64,000 nt of DNA from Candidatus Kapaibacterium sp. Lineage in GTDB: Bacteria > Bacteroidota > Ignavibacteria > Kapaibacteriales > UBA2268. The translations under genes and the position numbers were made by a program. The stretch lies in NCBI GenBank assembly GCA_023957315.1, contig JAMLHE010000004.1, positions 124,001-188,000 of the forward strand. Reading direction: 5' to 3'. Shown in pieces: positions 1 through 9,586 of the stretch; the stretch's first letter is position 1, and each line of letters begins with the position of its first letter. The notes under the pieces were generated by a model. That model did no database searches, had not been told where the DNA came from, and worked only from the letters and a program-made list of their open reading frames with translations.

Positions 1-1
1 T

Positions 2-1102
2 ACAATTACATTGTTGAATGCTGAAGATCTTCCTTTGCAAGGATTTACCGTAACACCAAATACCTACACAGGTAATGGAACAACCGATAATTTTGAAATT
101 ACAATTACAAAGACCGGAACAATTCAACCTGATCCGGATGGAAAAGTAACTATCAAAGTAATTGTTGAAGATGCATTTAACAATAAATATGAGAAAATCT
201 TTAAATTGAACGTATCATTAGAAACAAACTTTACTGCTACAGTGAGAGTTGAAAATGTTAATGGTGCATTCCAAGATTTGATATTTGGTACTTCAAGCGT
301 TCCCGGTACTTCAACAGGTGATGGTAATGATGGCGAATATGTTGGTAAACTTGATGCAGAACTTTGCGAATATGAATTACCACCAGTTCCATTTAATGAC
401 GTATTTGATTCAAGATGGGAAATTGCAAACAGACAAGGTGTTCATTATAACATCTTCCCGACTGCAATTAGCAATAATAATAGGGTTTATATTTATAAAG
501 CAATATTCCAAGCAGGCGGTCTCGCCGGTGGAACATCTGCACTTTATCCTGTTAAAATATCTTGGGATCCGAACGAAATACCTGCTCTCAATGATGCAGC
601 GAAAAACCCTGCCGGTTCTTCGTGGCACCTAAGAGACAGATTCTCAGATGGTAATCTCTTTACTTTCAATATGAGAGACCCAATGCAAAACTATTACACA
701 AGTTCCATTAGATTTGAAATGGTTGGTGGTAGAGCTGTTGTTACTGTGATTGACAATGCTATAGAAGGATTTGTAATTATGCATGACTGGACTAACTCGG
801 TAACCGAAATTAATCCAAATGCTACTGCAACTCGTATCGTTAGCGTATCGCCAAACCCGGTCAACGAAAATACTACAATCGAATTCGAACTGCTTAACAG
901 CGGTAATGTTACCATTCAGTTGGTTGACCTTATCGGTAATGAGTTGATGACACTTACTAACGATGTTATGACAAGCGGTACTTACCAAATCAATTGGGAC
1001 GGTAATTTAACTGACGGTAACAAAATCTCAAGCGGTCAATACATGCTTAGATTAGTTTCCGGTAAAGCTACAAGCGTTTATCCGATTGTAATAGTTAAAT
1101 AA
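2..1102 (+). CDS. T9SS type A sorting-domain protein, 5' end outside window
   Basis: The reading frame is open from the window edge, so the N-terminus and signal peptide are missing; any start codon inside the window would be internal. What remains is about 366 residues. A central segment carries the pattern FG...GDGNDG followed by YELPPVP and a DSRW-type continuation, a module that recurs in two neighbouring proteins. The last 85 residues (from about SVSPNPVNENTTIEFEL) form a FlgD-like Ig fold typical of type A T9SS C-terminal domains, with the usual NP, LVDLIGNEL and SGQYMLRL landmarks. The family is exported through the outer membrane by T9SS and anchored or released after C-terminal cleavage. 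The passenger function is not recognisable. A hairpin follows the stop. Confidence 0.85.
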   Translation, partial: TITLLNAEDLPLQGFTVTPNTYTGNGTTDNFEITITKTGTIQPDPDGKVTIKVIVEDAFNNKYEKIFKLNVSLETNFTATVRVENVNGAFQDLIFGTSSVPGTSTGDGNDGEYVGKLDAELCEYELPPVPFNDVFDSRWEIANRQGVHYNIFPTAISNNNRVYIYKAIFQAGGLAGGTSALYPVKISWDPNEIPALNDAAKNPAGSSWHLRDRFSDGNLFTFNMRDPMQNYYTSSIRFEMVGGRAVVTVIDNAIEGFVIMHDWTNSVTEINPNATATRIVSVSPNPVNENTTIEFELLNSGNVTIQLVDLIGNELMTLTNDVMTSGTYQINWDGNLTDGNKISSGQYMLRLVSGKATSVYPIVIVK

Positions 1103-1110
1103 TTCAATTC

Positions 1111-1144
1111 TTGAGCAGGCTTCTCTTTTGAGAAGCTTGCTCAA
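1111..1144 (+). terminator. Hairpin after the first T9SS gene
   Basis: A 15-bp stem (TTGAGCAGGCTTCTC against GAGAAGCTTGCTCAA, one G-T pair) closes a TTTT loop 8 nt after the stop codon. The downstream tract is AT-rich but not a pure T run, so it may be a terminator or an RNA-stabilising hairpin. Confidence 0.65.
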
Positions 1145-1185
1145 AATTAATATTGAAAATAAATATATAAAAATAGGAGATAATC

Positions 1186-3117
1186 ATGAAAAAATTTCTA
1201 TTGAGTGCGATAATGATAACAGTAATTGCTGTAATCGTCAATCTGCCTCAAACAGCAATTGCTCAGGTGTTCGGTGAATTCAATAGCATCACTCTGGTTG
1301 AAAACAAACCATATGATGAATTTACTGATGGAACTTTAATACCTGCCAGTGCGTTTTCGTTAGGACCTAACTTTAACGAAACAAACAAAAAAGATGGATA
1401 CTATCGTGTTAATCTCGGATTCGATTTCGAGTTTAACGGAGAAATCTTCAACCAAGCGTGGATTAGTGTTAATGGGTATATTACCTTGTCACCACCTCCA
1501 TTCTTGCCATCGCCAAATCCACAAGCTCTATTTTTGGATGCGAATAGCTATCCAACTAATGTAATCGCTCCTTTTTGGGGTGACCACTATTATAGAGATG
1601 AAACAGACTTCTTTACTAACGGTTACGTTGCTTCAGAAATATCATACAAAACTATCTCTGAATTTGATGATAGTACAGGAATAGAAAGAAAGGTATTTAT
1701 CGTACAATGGAAAGATTTGAATATTAACTATCATCTTGATGGTGAAGATGTTAAATCAAGCGTTGGTAATTTCCAAGTTAGATTGTACGAATCTTACGAT
1801 GAATATTCAAAACAAGGTGACATCGAATTCGCTTATGGTTCTATAGGACCACGTAATCGTCCCGATATTACTGATACTCGCGTTATCACAAGAGGCGCAG
1901 TTGCCGGTATCAAAGGCGAAGGCAAAATCGTTGGCGAAGGTGCTGACTTTTTGAATGGTTTATTTTTCGATAGAGATATCGAATTAGCCAGCACAAGAAC
2001 TGACGTTACTCAAAATTGGCAACCCTCAACAGGTTCCGATAAGAGAATCCTCTTTACTGCAAGCATCAGATTTAATGTTGCTGAATGGTGGGGTGACGGA
2101 GACGTTGACTTCTCAAAAGCTATCGGTAACAAACATTACAATATGCCACAAAGTAGATTTGTGACTGTTAATGATGTAAGATTGATTTTGAAATCAGTCG
2201 CTACCGGTATTCCTTTAGATCCAGTTAGACGTCGTGCTGCTTATCATGCTGATGTTAATCATAATGGTAGATATTACTACAATACTGCCGGCGAGAAAAT
2301 TAATATTACCAGAAGAAGCAAAGTATTTACTGATGATTTACCAAATGAAATTAGTTCTATCAAACAAGTTCTTTTTGAAGCTAATGAATATGATGCTGCT
2401 TGGATTTTGCGTTATATCGGTGCAAAGATTGTTGAGTTACCTTGGTTACTTGATACTTCTGTAAACTATGGTAAATTAGCTGCTGAAGAGCACGCTAATC
2501 ATATCAAATTAGGTAATATTACTCATTTGGGTAATGGAAAAATCCAATTACCTATCTATTTGAATGGCGCTTTAAATCATGCACTTGGATTTAAATTCGA
2601 TGTAAATGCCGAAATACTTGATGTTATCAAATATGAAAGTGAATCTACCAATATTATGGTTATGTCTAATTCTAATACTATTGTTGTATCCGGAGATGGT
2701 AAATTCTCAAATACTGACCCCGTTGTTATTCTTACTTTAAGATTAAATGATGCAGCTTTGAATTTAACAAACATTAGATTTAACGATAATGAAGTTGGTG
2801 ACTTGAACCTTGTTGTTAATACAATCGAATCAAGTGATGTAACTACGCTAACCTTGTCAAATACTCCAAATCCATTTGCTGAAAATACACTTATCAATGT
2901 TAATATTGCCCAATCAGGCAACTATTCACTAAGTGTTTATGATTTGCAAGGTAATTTGGTAAAAGAAATCTTTAACGAAGATTTGACTGCAGATGTTCAT
3001 TCTTATATGTGGAACGGCTCTGATATGAATGGTAATAATGTTGCCAACGGAGTCTATATCTACAAATTACGCGGAAGCGGTGTCAATGTTTCAGAAACAA
3101 TGATTTTGAACAGATAA
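1186..3117 (+). CDS. T9SS protein with nidogen-like, dockerin-like and cohesin-like segments
   Basis: This 643-residue protein starts at an ATG 6 nt after an AGGAGA ribosome site and has a signal peptide ending near TAIAQ (about residue 27). Residues 60-230 resemble a nidogen-like/NGYITL beta domain. Residues about 300-420 hold two dockerin-like calcium-loop pieces (GDGDVDF with VNDVRLILK, then HADVNHNG and EYDAAWILRYIG). Residues about 430-545 resemble a cohesin fold, and the last 85 residues are a type A T9SS sorting domain ending in SETMILNR. It is probably a surface or secreted adhesion/scaffold protein. Domain names are from recognition of motifs by eye. The next gene starts 1 nt after this stop, and three genes seem to be co-transcribed to the terminator at 7627. 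Confidence 0.8.
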   Translation: MKKFLLSAIMITVIAVIVNLPQTAIAQVFGEFNSITLVENKPYDEFTDGTLIPASAFSLGPNFNETNKKDGYYRVNLGFDFEFNGEIFNQAWISVNGYITLSPPPFLPSPNPQALFLDANSYPTNVIAPFWGDHYYRDETDFFTNGYVASEISYKTISEFDDSTGIERKVFIVQWKDLNINYHLDGEDVKSSVGNFQVRLYESYDEYSKQGDIEFAYGSIGPRNRPDITDTRVITRGAVAGIKGEGKIVGEGADFLNGLFFDRDIELASTRTDVTQNWQPSTGSDKRILFTASIRFNVAEWWGDGDVDFSKAIGNKHYNMPQSRFVTVNDVRLILKSVATGIPLDPVRRRAAYHADVNHNGRYYYNTAGEKINITRRSKVFTDDLPNEISSIKQVLFEANEYDAAWILRYIGAKIVELPWLLDTSVNYGKLAAEEHANHIKLGNITHLGNGKIQLPIYLNGALNHALGFKFDVNAEILDVIKYESESTNIMVMSNSNTIVVSGDGKFSNTDPVVILTLRLNDAALNLTNIRFNDNEVGDLNLVVNTIESSDVTTLTLSNTPNPFAENTLINVNIAQSGNYSLSVYDLQGNLVKEIFNEDLTADVHSYMWNGSDMNGNNVANGVYIYKLRGSGVNVSETMILNR

Positions 3118-3118
3118 A

Positions 3119-4324
3119 ATGAACAAGCGTTTTACGATATATATGATGTTGTTACTGTTGCCGATGATTTCCATCGGCAACAGTGCCTCATTATTTTCGC
3201 AAAACGATGTGAAACCCGTACTTAGAAACTATTATGATACAAGACTTTGCGGAACCGAACGCAACAAAGAGATTTTAATATTGTTAGAAGTCGGGAATGT
3301 CGCTCTTAAAGATTCATTATACGGTTTTGATTTTTCTGTCTCTTATGACCCGGAGTTGATTAAGTTTGAAACTCCTGTTTATATAAATACATTAGCTGAA
3401 TTCTTTGAATGGAAAGATATTAACTTTGCATTGGATCATGGAAAAGTTAAGGGATATGCTTTGGCAAACCATCCAATGGGTGGCAATAAACCTTTGATTG
3501 GTTTTTTGGGCAAATATATTCATGACTGCAACGTTGCAACTCCACTCGTTTTGGAATATCTCGAATTTACCGATGATTTCCAAAAAAATGTAATCAATTC
3601 CGACACTCTTTGGATTAAACCAAATATGGTCGAAAATCCTGACTATATTTACAACATTGCAATCGAAGAAGAATTATTCGTTTTTGAAGATGAAGATACA
3701 AAATTGTTCCAATCTAAAATTGAATATGTATCGAATGTTAGTAATGAAGATTTGAGTTTTGATGTTAGAATCGATTCCGATAATTATGTTATCGAAGCTA
3801 TCGAACCCTTAAATTCATCATTCGAGATTTTAGAACAGAACGTTTTGCAAGATGGCGTGAATCTAAAAGTGAAATTAAATGATTTGAATCCTGATATTTA
3901 CGAATTCTCAATCTTGTTACGTGAAATTAGAAAAGATTCGAACCAAACATACAAGCTGAATGTAGTACCTTTACAATTGAGCGAATGTAATTGCGTTTCA
4001 GAATATAATGGTGATTTTGTCGAAATTAGAACTGTAATTGATGGTCAAGATACCACTGTTTCAGTCGTAGAAGACAAACACTACTCAAATTATATCAAAG
4101 TATTGACTGATGACGTTTATGTTACAATAGACAACCAATCAGCAAACTCTATGAAAGCAATATATTTATTCAATTATGAAGGTAAATTGGTGAATACTTT
4201 CTTGAATATATCTCACGTGAGATATAGTATTGATAAAAGTCATCTGACTCCTGGAGTATATTTTTTGAATATACAAATGTCAGACTTGGTTTTTGTAAAA
4301 AAAGCAGTTTTAATATACAATTAG
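3119..4324 (+). CDS. Exported protein with weak T9SS-type C-terminus
   Basis: The 401-residue product begins with a signal peptide (MNKRFTIYMM... cleaved near SLFSQ, residue about 28). Early sequence (DSLYGFDFSVSYDPELIKFETP) has the look of a cohesin-type beta sandwich, followed by an acidic middle region. The end (IYLFNYEGKLVNTF, then HLTPGVYFLNIQ and KKAVLIYN) matches the overall shape of a type A sorting domain but lacks the usual NP motif, so secretion by T9SS is likely but not certain. The start codon lies 1 nt after the upstream stop, which implies translational coupling. Its function is unknown; the neighbouring cohesin/dockerin-like protein makes a joint surface complex conceivable, as inference only. 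Confidence 0.7.
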   Translation: MNKRFTIYMMLLLLPMISIGNSASLFSQNDVKPVLRNYYDTRLCGTERNKEILILLEVGNVALKDSLYGFDFSVSYDPELIKFETPVYINTLAEFFEWKDINFALDHGKVKGYALANHPMGGNKPLIGFLGKYIHDCNVATPLVLEYLEFTDDFQKNVINSDTLWIKPNMVENPDYIYNIAIEEELFVFEDEDTKLFQSKIEYVSNVSNEDLSFDVRIDSDNYVIEAIEPLNSSFEILEQNVLQDGVNLKVKLNDLNPDIYEFSILLREIRKDSNQTYKLNVVPLQLSECNCVSEYNGDFVEIRTVIDGQDTTVSVVEDKHYSNYIKVLTDDVYVTIDNQSANSMKAIYLFNYEGKLVNTFLNISHVRYSIDKSHLTPGVYFLNIQMSDLVFVKKAVLIYN

Positions 4325-4352
4325 TTAATTTTCAATTATTATGGGGGTTATT

Positions 4353-7300
4353 ATGAAACTCTTACTACGTTTAGGTAAAATCAGAAATGCCTTTTTACTG
4401 TCTATGGTTATTGGTTTTATAGCCTTGACAATTACTGATTCTTACTCACAATCTAACCGTCCTCAAATACCGAAATTGAGTTTAATGGGACAAGACGAAT
4501 CCTATGACACTGATTTCTATCCGGATGGAAGAATTTGGGTCCCGCCAACCACAACAGGCGCTCGCGAATTTTTGGTACCTGTGTTTATTACAAACAATTG
4601 GTATAGCTATACAAACGCCGAAGGCGTTGCACTGTATTCGGTAAGTCCGATTACCAGTTTTCAGTTTTCGATTTTTTATAATGGTCAAGCTGTTCGTGCT
4701 ATAGGTGTTGAAAAAGCACATCCGTCTTTTGTTAGTGACTTGGATTACGAACCATTAGCAAATACTTTCGAATTCAAAACTGATGACTTCGAAGATGATT
4801 ACTATTGGTACTTCCTCAACCCTAATAAATGGGAAGATTCACGTGACAATGAATCAGGCCGCAGAATTGTTATTGCTGGCGCTTCGGGCAAAGAGCTCCC
4901 TAATACTGATAGACTATTCACAGAATATAAAGTTCTGTTGTATGTAAGATTCCGTGTTGTTGCAAAAAGCGTAGAGGGCGATCCTGGTTTTCAGTTGTTA
5001 CAAACTTCGCCAATGTATATTGACAACAGACAAGTCAAATATAACGACATGGACGTTGCAAGAGATTTTGCATGGCAACACATGACTGACTATGACGTAA
5101 ATAACTATCGCAATCTTTATAATCGTGTTTTGATTGGACCAAACAGAGGTAGATTGGATGGTGATTTGTTCGTACCTGAATCTTATTTAGACGGTCTGAA
5201 CAATGCACCAATTTCTGAAGATGATAACAATATTATTCTTCCCGGTCCATTACAAGATGATGGGATGTGGAAATCAGAACCGGTACTTCCAGGTGTTATT
5301 ACATTGAAGATTTCTGATGCGGTGCCAAGATTTAGAGTCGCATCAGTAACCGATGATGAATATGATTCATTTGATAATGGAAGTCTCTATCACTTACCTC
5401 AAGTTGTTACCGTTGATGATAATTCACCTACAGTTTATGGTATTGCTAATATTAAAATCACTAACAGTACAACAAAATCCAGACTTAGTAATATTCGTAT
5501 CGAAACTGATAACGATTGGTTAAGAATAAGTCGCAGCCCACTTAATGAAAATAATACTTTTAGAACTACACCTCGTAGTGGAACTGCAAAGTGGTTAGAC
5601 AATGGTATCTTAGGAACTGAATTAGACCCGATGTTTAAGACAACTTTAGATGATGGCGATATATTCGTAAGAATCGAAGCCGACCCTACAAGACTGACAA
5701 ACAAGGGAGAAGAACCTTGGGGACTTCATGAAGGATTTATAACAATTCATTCTGATTATGCAATTGTTAGCCCGGTTAGAGTAAGAGTATTATTCTATTT
5801 CTTGGCTAATCCTTTCGAACCTTCATTGACTAAAACTACTCCGGGCGGTATTAATCTTAAAGTTACAAATTCTGCCGGTGCAGTCGGTCAATCTTTGAAT
5901 ATGGTTTTCGGTACAGGTCATAGAGCTACTGACGGTGTTGATTTACTATACGGAGAAAGAGCTTATACAACTCCTTTGTCAGCATCTAACTTTGATGTAC
6001 GTTTCTACCCGTTCCCCGAAAATCCTGCAATTCCTTATGGTTTTGGTGATTTTGCACCAAATGTGAATGGTCCAAGAAGTATTTCGCGTGATATTAGAAA
6101 TAGTAAAATGGCTGCAGGAGTTAACTCATATATTTATGTAGCTCGTTTCAACAACGCAGCACAAGACTATCCGATAATTGTTGAATGGGATACACAAGAT
6201 TTTCCTGATGGAGCACAATTATTCATACGTTCGGTTCTCCAAGGCGATCTTTCACCTGCTACTGATATGAGATTGGCTACTCCTACTGGGGCAACAACAC
6301 GTGCTTATACTATTCAAGACCCAAGGGTCAAAGAATTTAGAATTGAATATACTTTACCAAGTACAATACGTTTTGTTGATTCAGAAGGTTTTCCTGTAAT
6401 TAAATTTGGTTGGAACTTGCTTTCTATGCCATTGAAACCAACTAATAGCAAATGGGATGTTGTTTACAAAAACGCTATTAATATCCCTTACGCTTTTGTG
6501 AATACTCAATATCAACAAACAGAAATCTTGAAATTTGGCGAAGGTTATTTTGTAAAATATCCTCAAACTGTTGATACAAATTTTGCAGGTGCTTTCATTA
6601 CCGAAGTTGGCGTTCCTAATGACTATATTAGAGTTTATGGTGGCGACGCACCGGATCCGGGCGACCCACAATACAGAGGTGGTTGGAATTTGATTGGTGC
6701 TCTTTCGGTAGAAACAAGTATTGAAGGTATTCTTTTCACTCCAACTCCTGACGGTTCATTACCAAATACTGATTATACAAGACGTTATGATGTTTGGGGA
6801 TACAAAACTGATTTGGGTTACCATCCAGTTTCTGTTTTAACTCCCGGTTTAGGCTATTGGATTAAAACTTCCGGCGATGGATACCTTAGATTGATTCATA
6901 CACCTAAGAATCCTATTCCTGAAAATCCTGGAAAAAATAGTGCAAGTTCACTTCAAGATACAAAACAAAATATTCTTGACAGATCACAATTGATTAGTGT
7001 TCGTGATAACGCACAAAAATCTACTCAATTATATGTATCGAATAATACTAATTTGGAAGTTGACAATTTTGAATTGCCACCAACTCCACCATTAGGTTTG
7101 TTTGATATTAGATTTAAAGATAATAGTTACTTGACCAATGCTACAGAAAATGTAATCACTCTTCAAGGTGCTACATATCCGGTATCATTCACAGTTAACA
7201 ATGCTGAAACTAATTTGACATTTATTGACCCTGTAACGGGCGAAGTTTATGGCACAATCGAAGCCGGCAAATCCGGTTCAGTTCAAATTAGAAATCTTCC

Positions 7301-7604
7301 GTTTAACTCTGTGAAAATCATGAAACCAACAAGTAGCAATGTCAATTCATTTGCATTCAGCACTTATCCAAATCCTGCTACTCATAATGCTACTATGACT
7401 ATTAATTTACCTGAAAGCGGTAATGTAGTTGTTGGCTTATATGACGCCTTAGGTAATCAAGTTGCTGTATTGTTGAACGAAGAAATTGCAGCTGGTCCTT
7501 ACATTCATAATGTTGATTTGTCTGCTTTTGCTTCCGGTAGCTACACTTTGAGAGTTGTAGCCGGTCAATTTAGCACTGCTGCCAAATTGAACATCGTGAA
7601 ATAA
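4353..7604 (+). CDS. Large T9SS type A sorting-domain protein
   Basis: I place the start at the second in-frame ATG, because the sequence just before it (GGGGGTTATT-ATG) matches the leader of another T9SS gene at 29473 and because the resulting N-terminus is a clean signal peptide ending near DSYSQ. The mature protein of about 1050 residues contains a region of repeated beta domains, an FG...ATDGVD motif near nt 5908-5950, two GWNL(L/I) segments (WNLLSMPLKP and WNLIGALSV) common in Bacteroidota surface proteins, an ELPPTPPLG-FDIRF motif at 7071-7115, and a type A sorting domain in the last 85 residues. The passenger role is unknown. It is the last gene of the three-gene operon, before the terminator at 7627. 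Confidence 0.85.
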   Translation: MKLLLRLGKIRNAFLLSMVIGFIALTITDSYSQSNRPQIPKLSLMGQDESYDTDFYPDGRIWVPPTTTGAREFLVPVFITNNWYSYTNAEGVALYSVSPITSFQFSIFYNGQAVRAIGVEKAHPSFVSDLDYEPLANTFEFKTDDFEDDYYWYFLNPNKWEDSRDNESGRRIVIAGASGKELPNTDRLFTEYKVLLYVRFRVVAKSVEGDPGFQLLQTSPMYIDNRQVKYNDMDVARDFAWQHMTDYDVNNYRNLYNRVLIGPNRGRLDGDLFVPESYLDGLNNAPISEDDNNIILPGPLQDDGMWKSEPVLPGVITLKISDAVPRFRVASVTDDEYDSFDNGSLYHLPQVVTVDDNSPTVYGIANIKITNSTTKSRLSNIRIETDNDWLRISRSPLNENNTFRTTPRSGTAKWLDNGILGTELDPMFKTTLDDGDIFVRIEADPTRLTNKGEEPWGLHEGFITIHSDYAIVSPVRVRVLFYFLANPFEPSLTKTTPGGINLKVTNSAGAVGQSLNMVFGTGHRATDGVDLLYGERAYTTPLSASNFDVRFYPFPENPAIPYGFGDFAPNVNGPRSISRDIRNSKMAAGVNSYIYVARFNNAAQDYPIIVEWDTQDFPDGAQLFIRSVLQGDLSPATDMRLATPTGATTRAYTIQDPRVKEFRIEYTLPSTIRFVDSEGFPVIKFGWNLLSMPLKPTNSKWDVVYKNAINIPYAFVNTQYQQTEILKFGEGYFVKYPQTVDTNFAGAFITEVGVPNDYIRVYGGDAPDPGDPQYRGGWNLIGALSVETSIEGILFTPTPDGSLPNTDYTRRYDVWGYKTDLGYHPVSVLTPGLGYWIKTSGDGYLRLIHTPKNPIPENPGKNSASSLQDTKQNILDRSQLISVRDNAQKSTQLYVSNNTNLEVDNFELPPTPPLGLFDIRFKDNSYLTNATENVITLQGATYPVSFTVNNAETNLTFIDPVTGEVYGTIEAGKSGSVQIRNLPFNSVKIMKPTSSNVNSFAFSTYPNPATHNATMTINLPESGNVVVGLYDALGNQVAVLLNEEIAAGPYIHNVDLSAFASGSYTLRVVAGQFSTAAKLNIVK

Positions 7605-7626
7605 TAAGTATTCATGCTTTTAATAT

Positions 7627-7661
7627 GGGCAACCGGATTTATCCTGTTGCCCTTTTATTTT
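7627..7661 (+). terminator. Rho-independent terminator of the T9SS operon
   Basis: GGGCAAC pairs with GTTGCCC, with an inner GGA/TCC extension, and is followed directly by TTTTATTTTT. It sits 22 nt after the stop of the upstream T9SS gene. It overlaps the longest possible reading frame of the next gene, which supports the later start at 7679. Confidence 0.9.
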
Positions 7662-7678
7662 TAATACTGGAATTTATT

Positions 7679-8440
7679 ATGAAAAAGTATATTGTTTTTA
7701 TTTTGCTTTTGTTTGCCACTTTAAGTGTGCATTCACAAATTCATTCTGTTACAAATTTGAATATCAGTAACGACCGCGGAGCTACGCTAAGTTGGAATTA
7801 TGGGTTTGGAGTTTCTCATTTGGCAACTGACGGAGTTGATAAAGAATTAGGCGAATTTGATTTGCCACCTGCTCCACCCGAGGGTTTATATGTCTATTTT
7901 GAATATATCTATAACCGATTTGGAATGGATGAAATCATTTCCACTAATATGGACATCAAAGCATTACCGGAAGAGGAACATTTTTATATCAAGCACAAAT
8001 TGAATATTAAATGGGGATTTTCTAAGGAAGTCTATATTAAATGGAATAATCTTGCTTTTTCCGAACATGTTGATTCAGTCTTTATCAAAGACGCCCTTAA
8101 CGGGCAATTTATCAAAGCCGACATGAAGCAAAAGGATTCCCTATTACTCAGAAATAATGCATTTACGGTTTTTTACATTCATGTATATTATTCTAAAAAT
8201 GCGGCAAGTATCATCGAAGATGACGAAAATATTTCAGATTATGAAGTTTTTCCAAATCCCGTTGTTGATATTTTATCGTTTGGAAAAAAGGATTTTAATG
8301 ATTTAATCGTTTACTCAATTGATGGTAGAGTCATGACCCGATTTACAGGAAATCAATTAATGTCGGTTAATAATCTGCCACAAGGACTTTATTTTTATTT
8401 GATTGATGGTATTCATTACGGAAAATTTATAAAACAATAA
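7679..8440 (+). CDS. Small T9SS type A sorting-domain protein
   Basis: The start is the ATG giving MKKYIVFILLLFATLSVHSQ, a standard signal peptide; the in-frame start 54 nt earlier lies in a terminator. The mature 230-residue protein opens with a compact version of the module seen in its neighbours: FGVSHLATDGVD, then GEFDLPPAPPEG and an aromatic strand. The end (EVFPNPVVDIL ... LPQGLYFYLIDG ... GKFIKQ) is a type A sorting domain. It therefore looks like a minimal ATDG/LPP module plus sorting signal. No enzymatic motif is visible. It is transcriptionally separate from the upstream operon; the glycosyltransferase gene starts 6 nt downstream and may be read together with it. Confidence 0.8.
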   Translation: MKKYIVFILLLFATLSVHSQIHSVTNLNISNDRGATLSWNYGFGVSHLATDGVDKELGEFDLPPAPPEGLYVYFEYIYNRFGMDEIISTNMDIKALPEEEHFYIKHKLNIKWGFSKEVYIKWNNLAFSEHVDSVFIKDALNGQFIKADMKQKDSLLLRNNAFTVFYIHVYYSKNAASIIEDDENISDYEVFPNPVVDILSFGKKDFNDLIVYSIDGRVMTRFTGNQLMSVNNLPQGLYFYLIDGIHYGKFIKQ

Positions 8441-8446
8441 GTTCAA

Positions 8447-9520
8447 ATGGCTGACAAAACCGAAGAGACTAAGACTAAACCAAAAGAAATTACCGTTATT
8501 CCGACTGCTTCTGAACCGATTGCCAAGAAAAAGAAAGCATTTGGGAATCGCGAAAATGCTCATAGCAACCAAGCAGACAAAGATATTCTAATGTCAGTGG
8601 TAATTCCATTGTTGGATGAAGAGGAATCTTTGCCCGAATTATCATTAATGCTTGAATCCGAATTGCGTAAAATCGCAGGAAGCAAATGGGAAGTCATTTT
8701 TATAGATGACGGCTCAACAGATAAATCCTTCGAGGTAATCAAGGAAATCAACAAACGAAACAAACGATTTAAGTGTATCAGATTTCGACGCAATTACGGC
8801 AAATCTGCCGCTCTTGCTGTTGGTTTCAGACAGGCACGCGGCAAATATGTCGCAACCATGGATGCCGATTTGCAAGACGACCCCAAAGAATTGGAGAATT
8901 TGCTTAACAAAATTAAAGAAGGGTACGACTTGGTGTCGGGATGGAAAAAGAAGCGTTATGACCCTATATCTAAAACATTACCCTCAAAGTTTTTCAATTT
9001 TGTTACATCAATTGCGAGCGGAATCAAATTGCACGATTTTAACTGCGGATTGAAACTTTACAGGCGCGAAGTTGTAAAAACGGTCAATGTTTATGGCGAG
9101 ATGCACCGTTACATTCCTGCTTTGGCGCACTGGGAAGGCTTCAAGGTCACAGAATTGCCTGTTAGCCATCATCCTCGGCAATATGGAAAAACCAAATTTG
9201 GTCTTTCAAGGTTTGTCAACGGCTTTTTGGATTTGCTTACTGTATTGCTTACTACCAGATATATGAAGCGACCACTTCATTTCTTCGGAGCGACGGGTTC
9301 GCTGATTGCAATTCTTGGGCTATGTATCAATATTTATTTGACCATTGAATGGGCATTGGGAAATACTTATCTTAGTAATCGTCCCTTAGCTTTATTTGGA
9401 ATCGGTATGATAATTGTTGGTGTCCAGTTCATATCAATAGGCTTGATTGCTGAAATCATCACCAAAGGATTGAATGAATCTCAGTCAATTAATTACAGTA
9501 TCAAAGAAAAAATTTTATAA
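8447..9520 (+). CDS. GT2 glycosyltransferase, DPM1/GtrB/ArnC-like
   Basis: Residues about 48-290 form a GT-A fold of family 2: VVIPLLDEEESLPEL, IDDGSTDKS, the metal-binding MDADLQDDP and the NCGLKLYRREV segment of polyprenyl-phosphate hexose transferases. Two hydrophobic spans near residues 277-300 and 312-335 anchor it in the inner membrane. Such enzymes load a sugar onto undecaprenyl or dolichyl phosphate for later transfer outside the cytoplasm. The first 45 residues are an unusual Lys/Glu/Thr-rich extension; an alternative start at 8591 would remove it and begin right at the catalytic fold. The neighbouring GT9 and GT2 genes suggest a surface glycan role. Confidence 0.85.
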   Translation: MADKTEETKTKPKEITVIPTASEPIAKKKKAFGNRENAHSNQADKDILMSVVIPLLDEEESLPELSLMLESELRKIAGSKWEVIFIDDGSTDKSFEVIKEINKRNKRFKCIRFRRNYGKSAALAVGFRQARGKYVATMDADLQDDPKELENLLNKIKEGYDLVSGWKKKRYDPISKTLPSKFFNFVTSIASGIKLHDFNCGLKLYRREVVKTVNVYGEMHRYIPALAHWEGFKVTELPVSHHPRQYGKTKFGLSRFVNGFLDLLTVLLTTRYMKRPLHFFGATGSLIAILGLCINIYLTIEWALGNTYLSNRPLALFGIGMIIVGVQFISIGLIAEIITKGLNESQSINYSIKEKIL

Positions 9521-9586
9521 ATGTAACAAACGACATTTATTTTTGTCTATACATTATATTAGAAACGAAAACGGAAAAAGAGAAAG

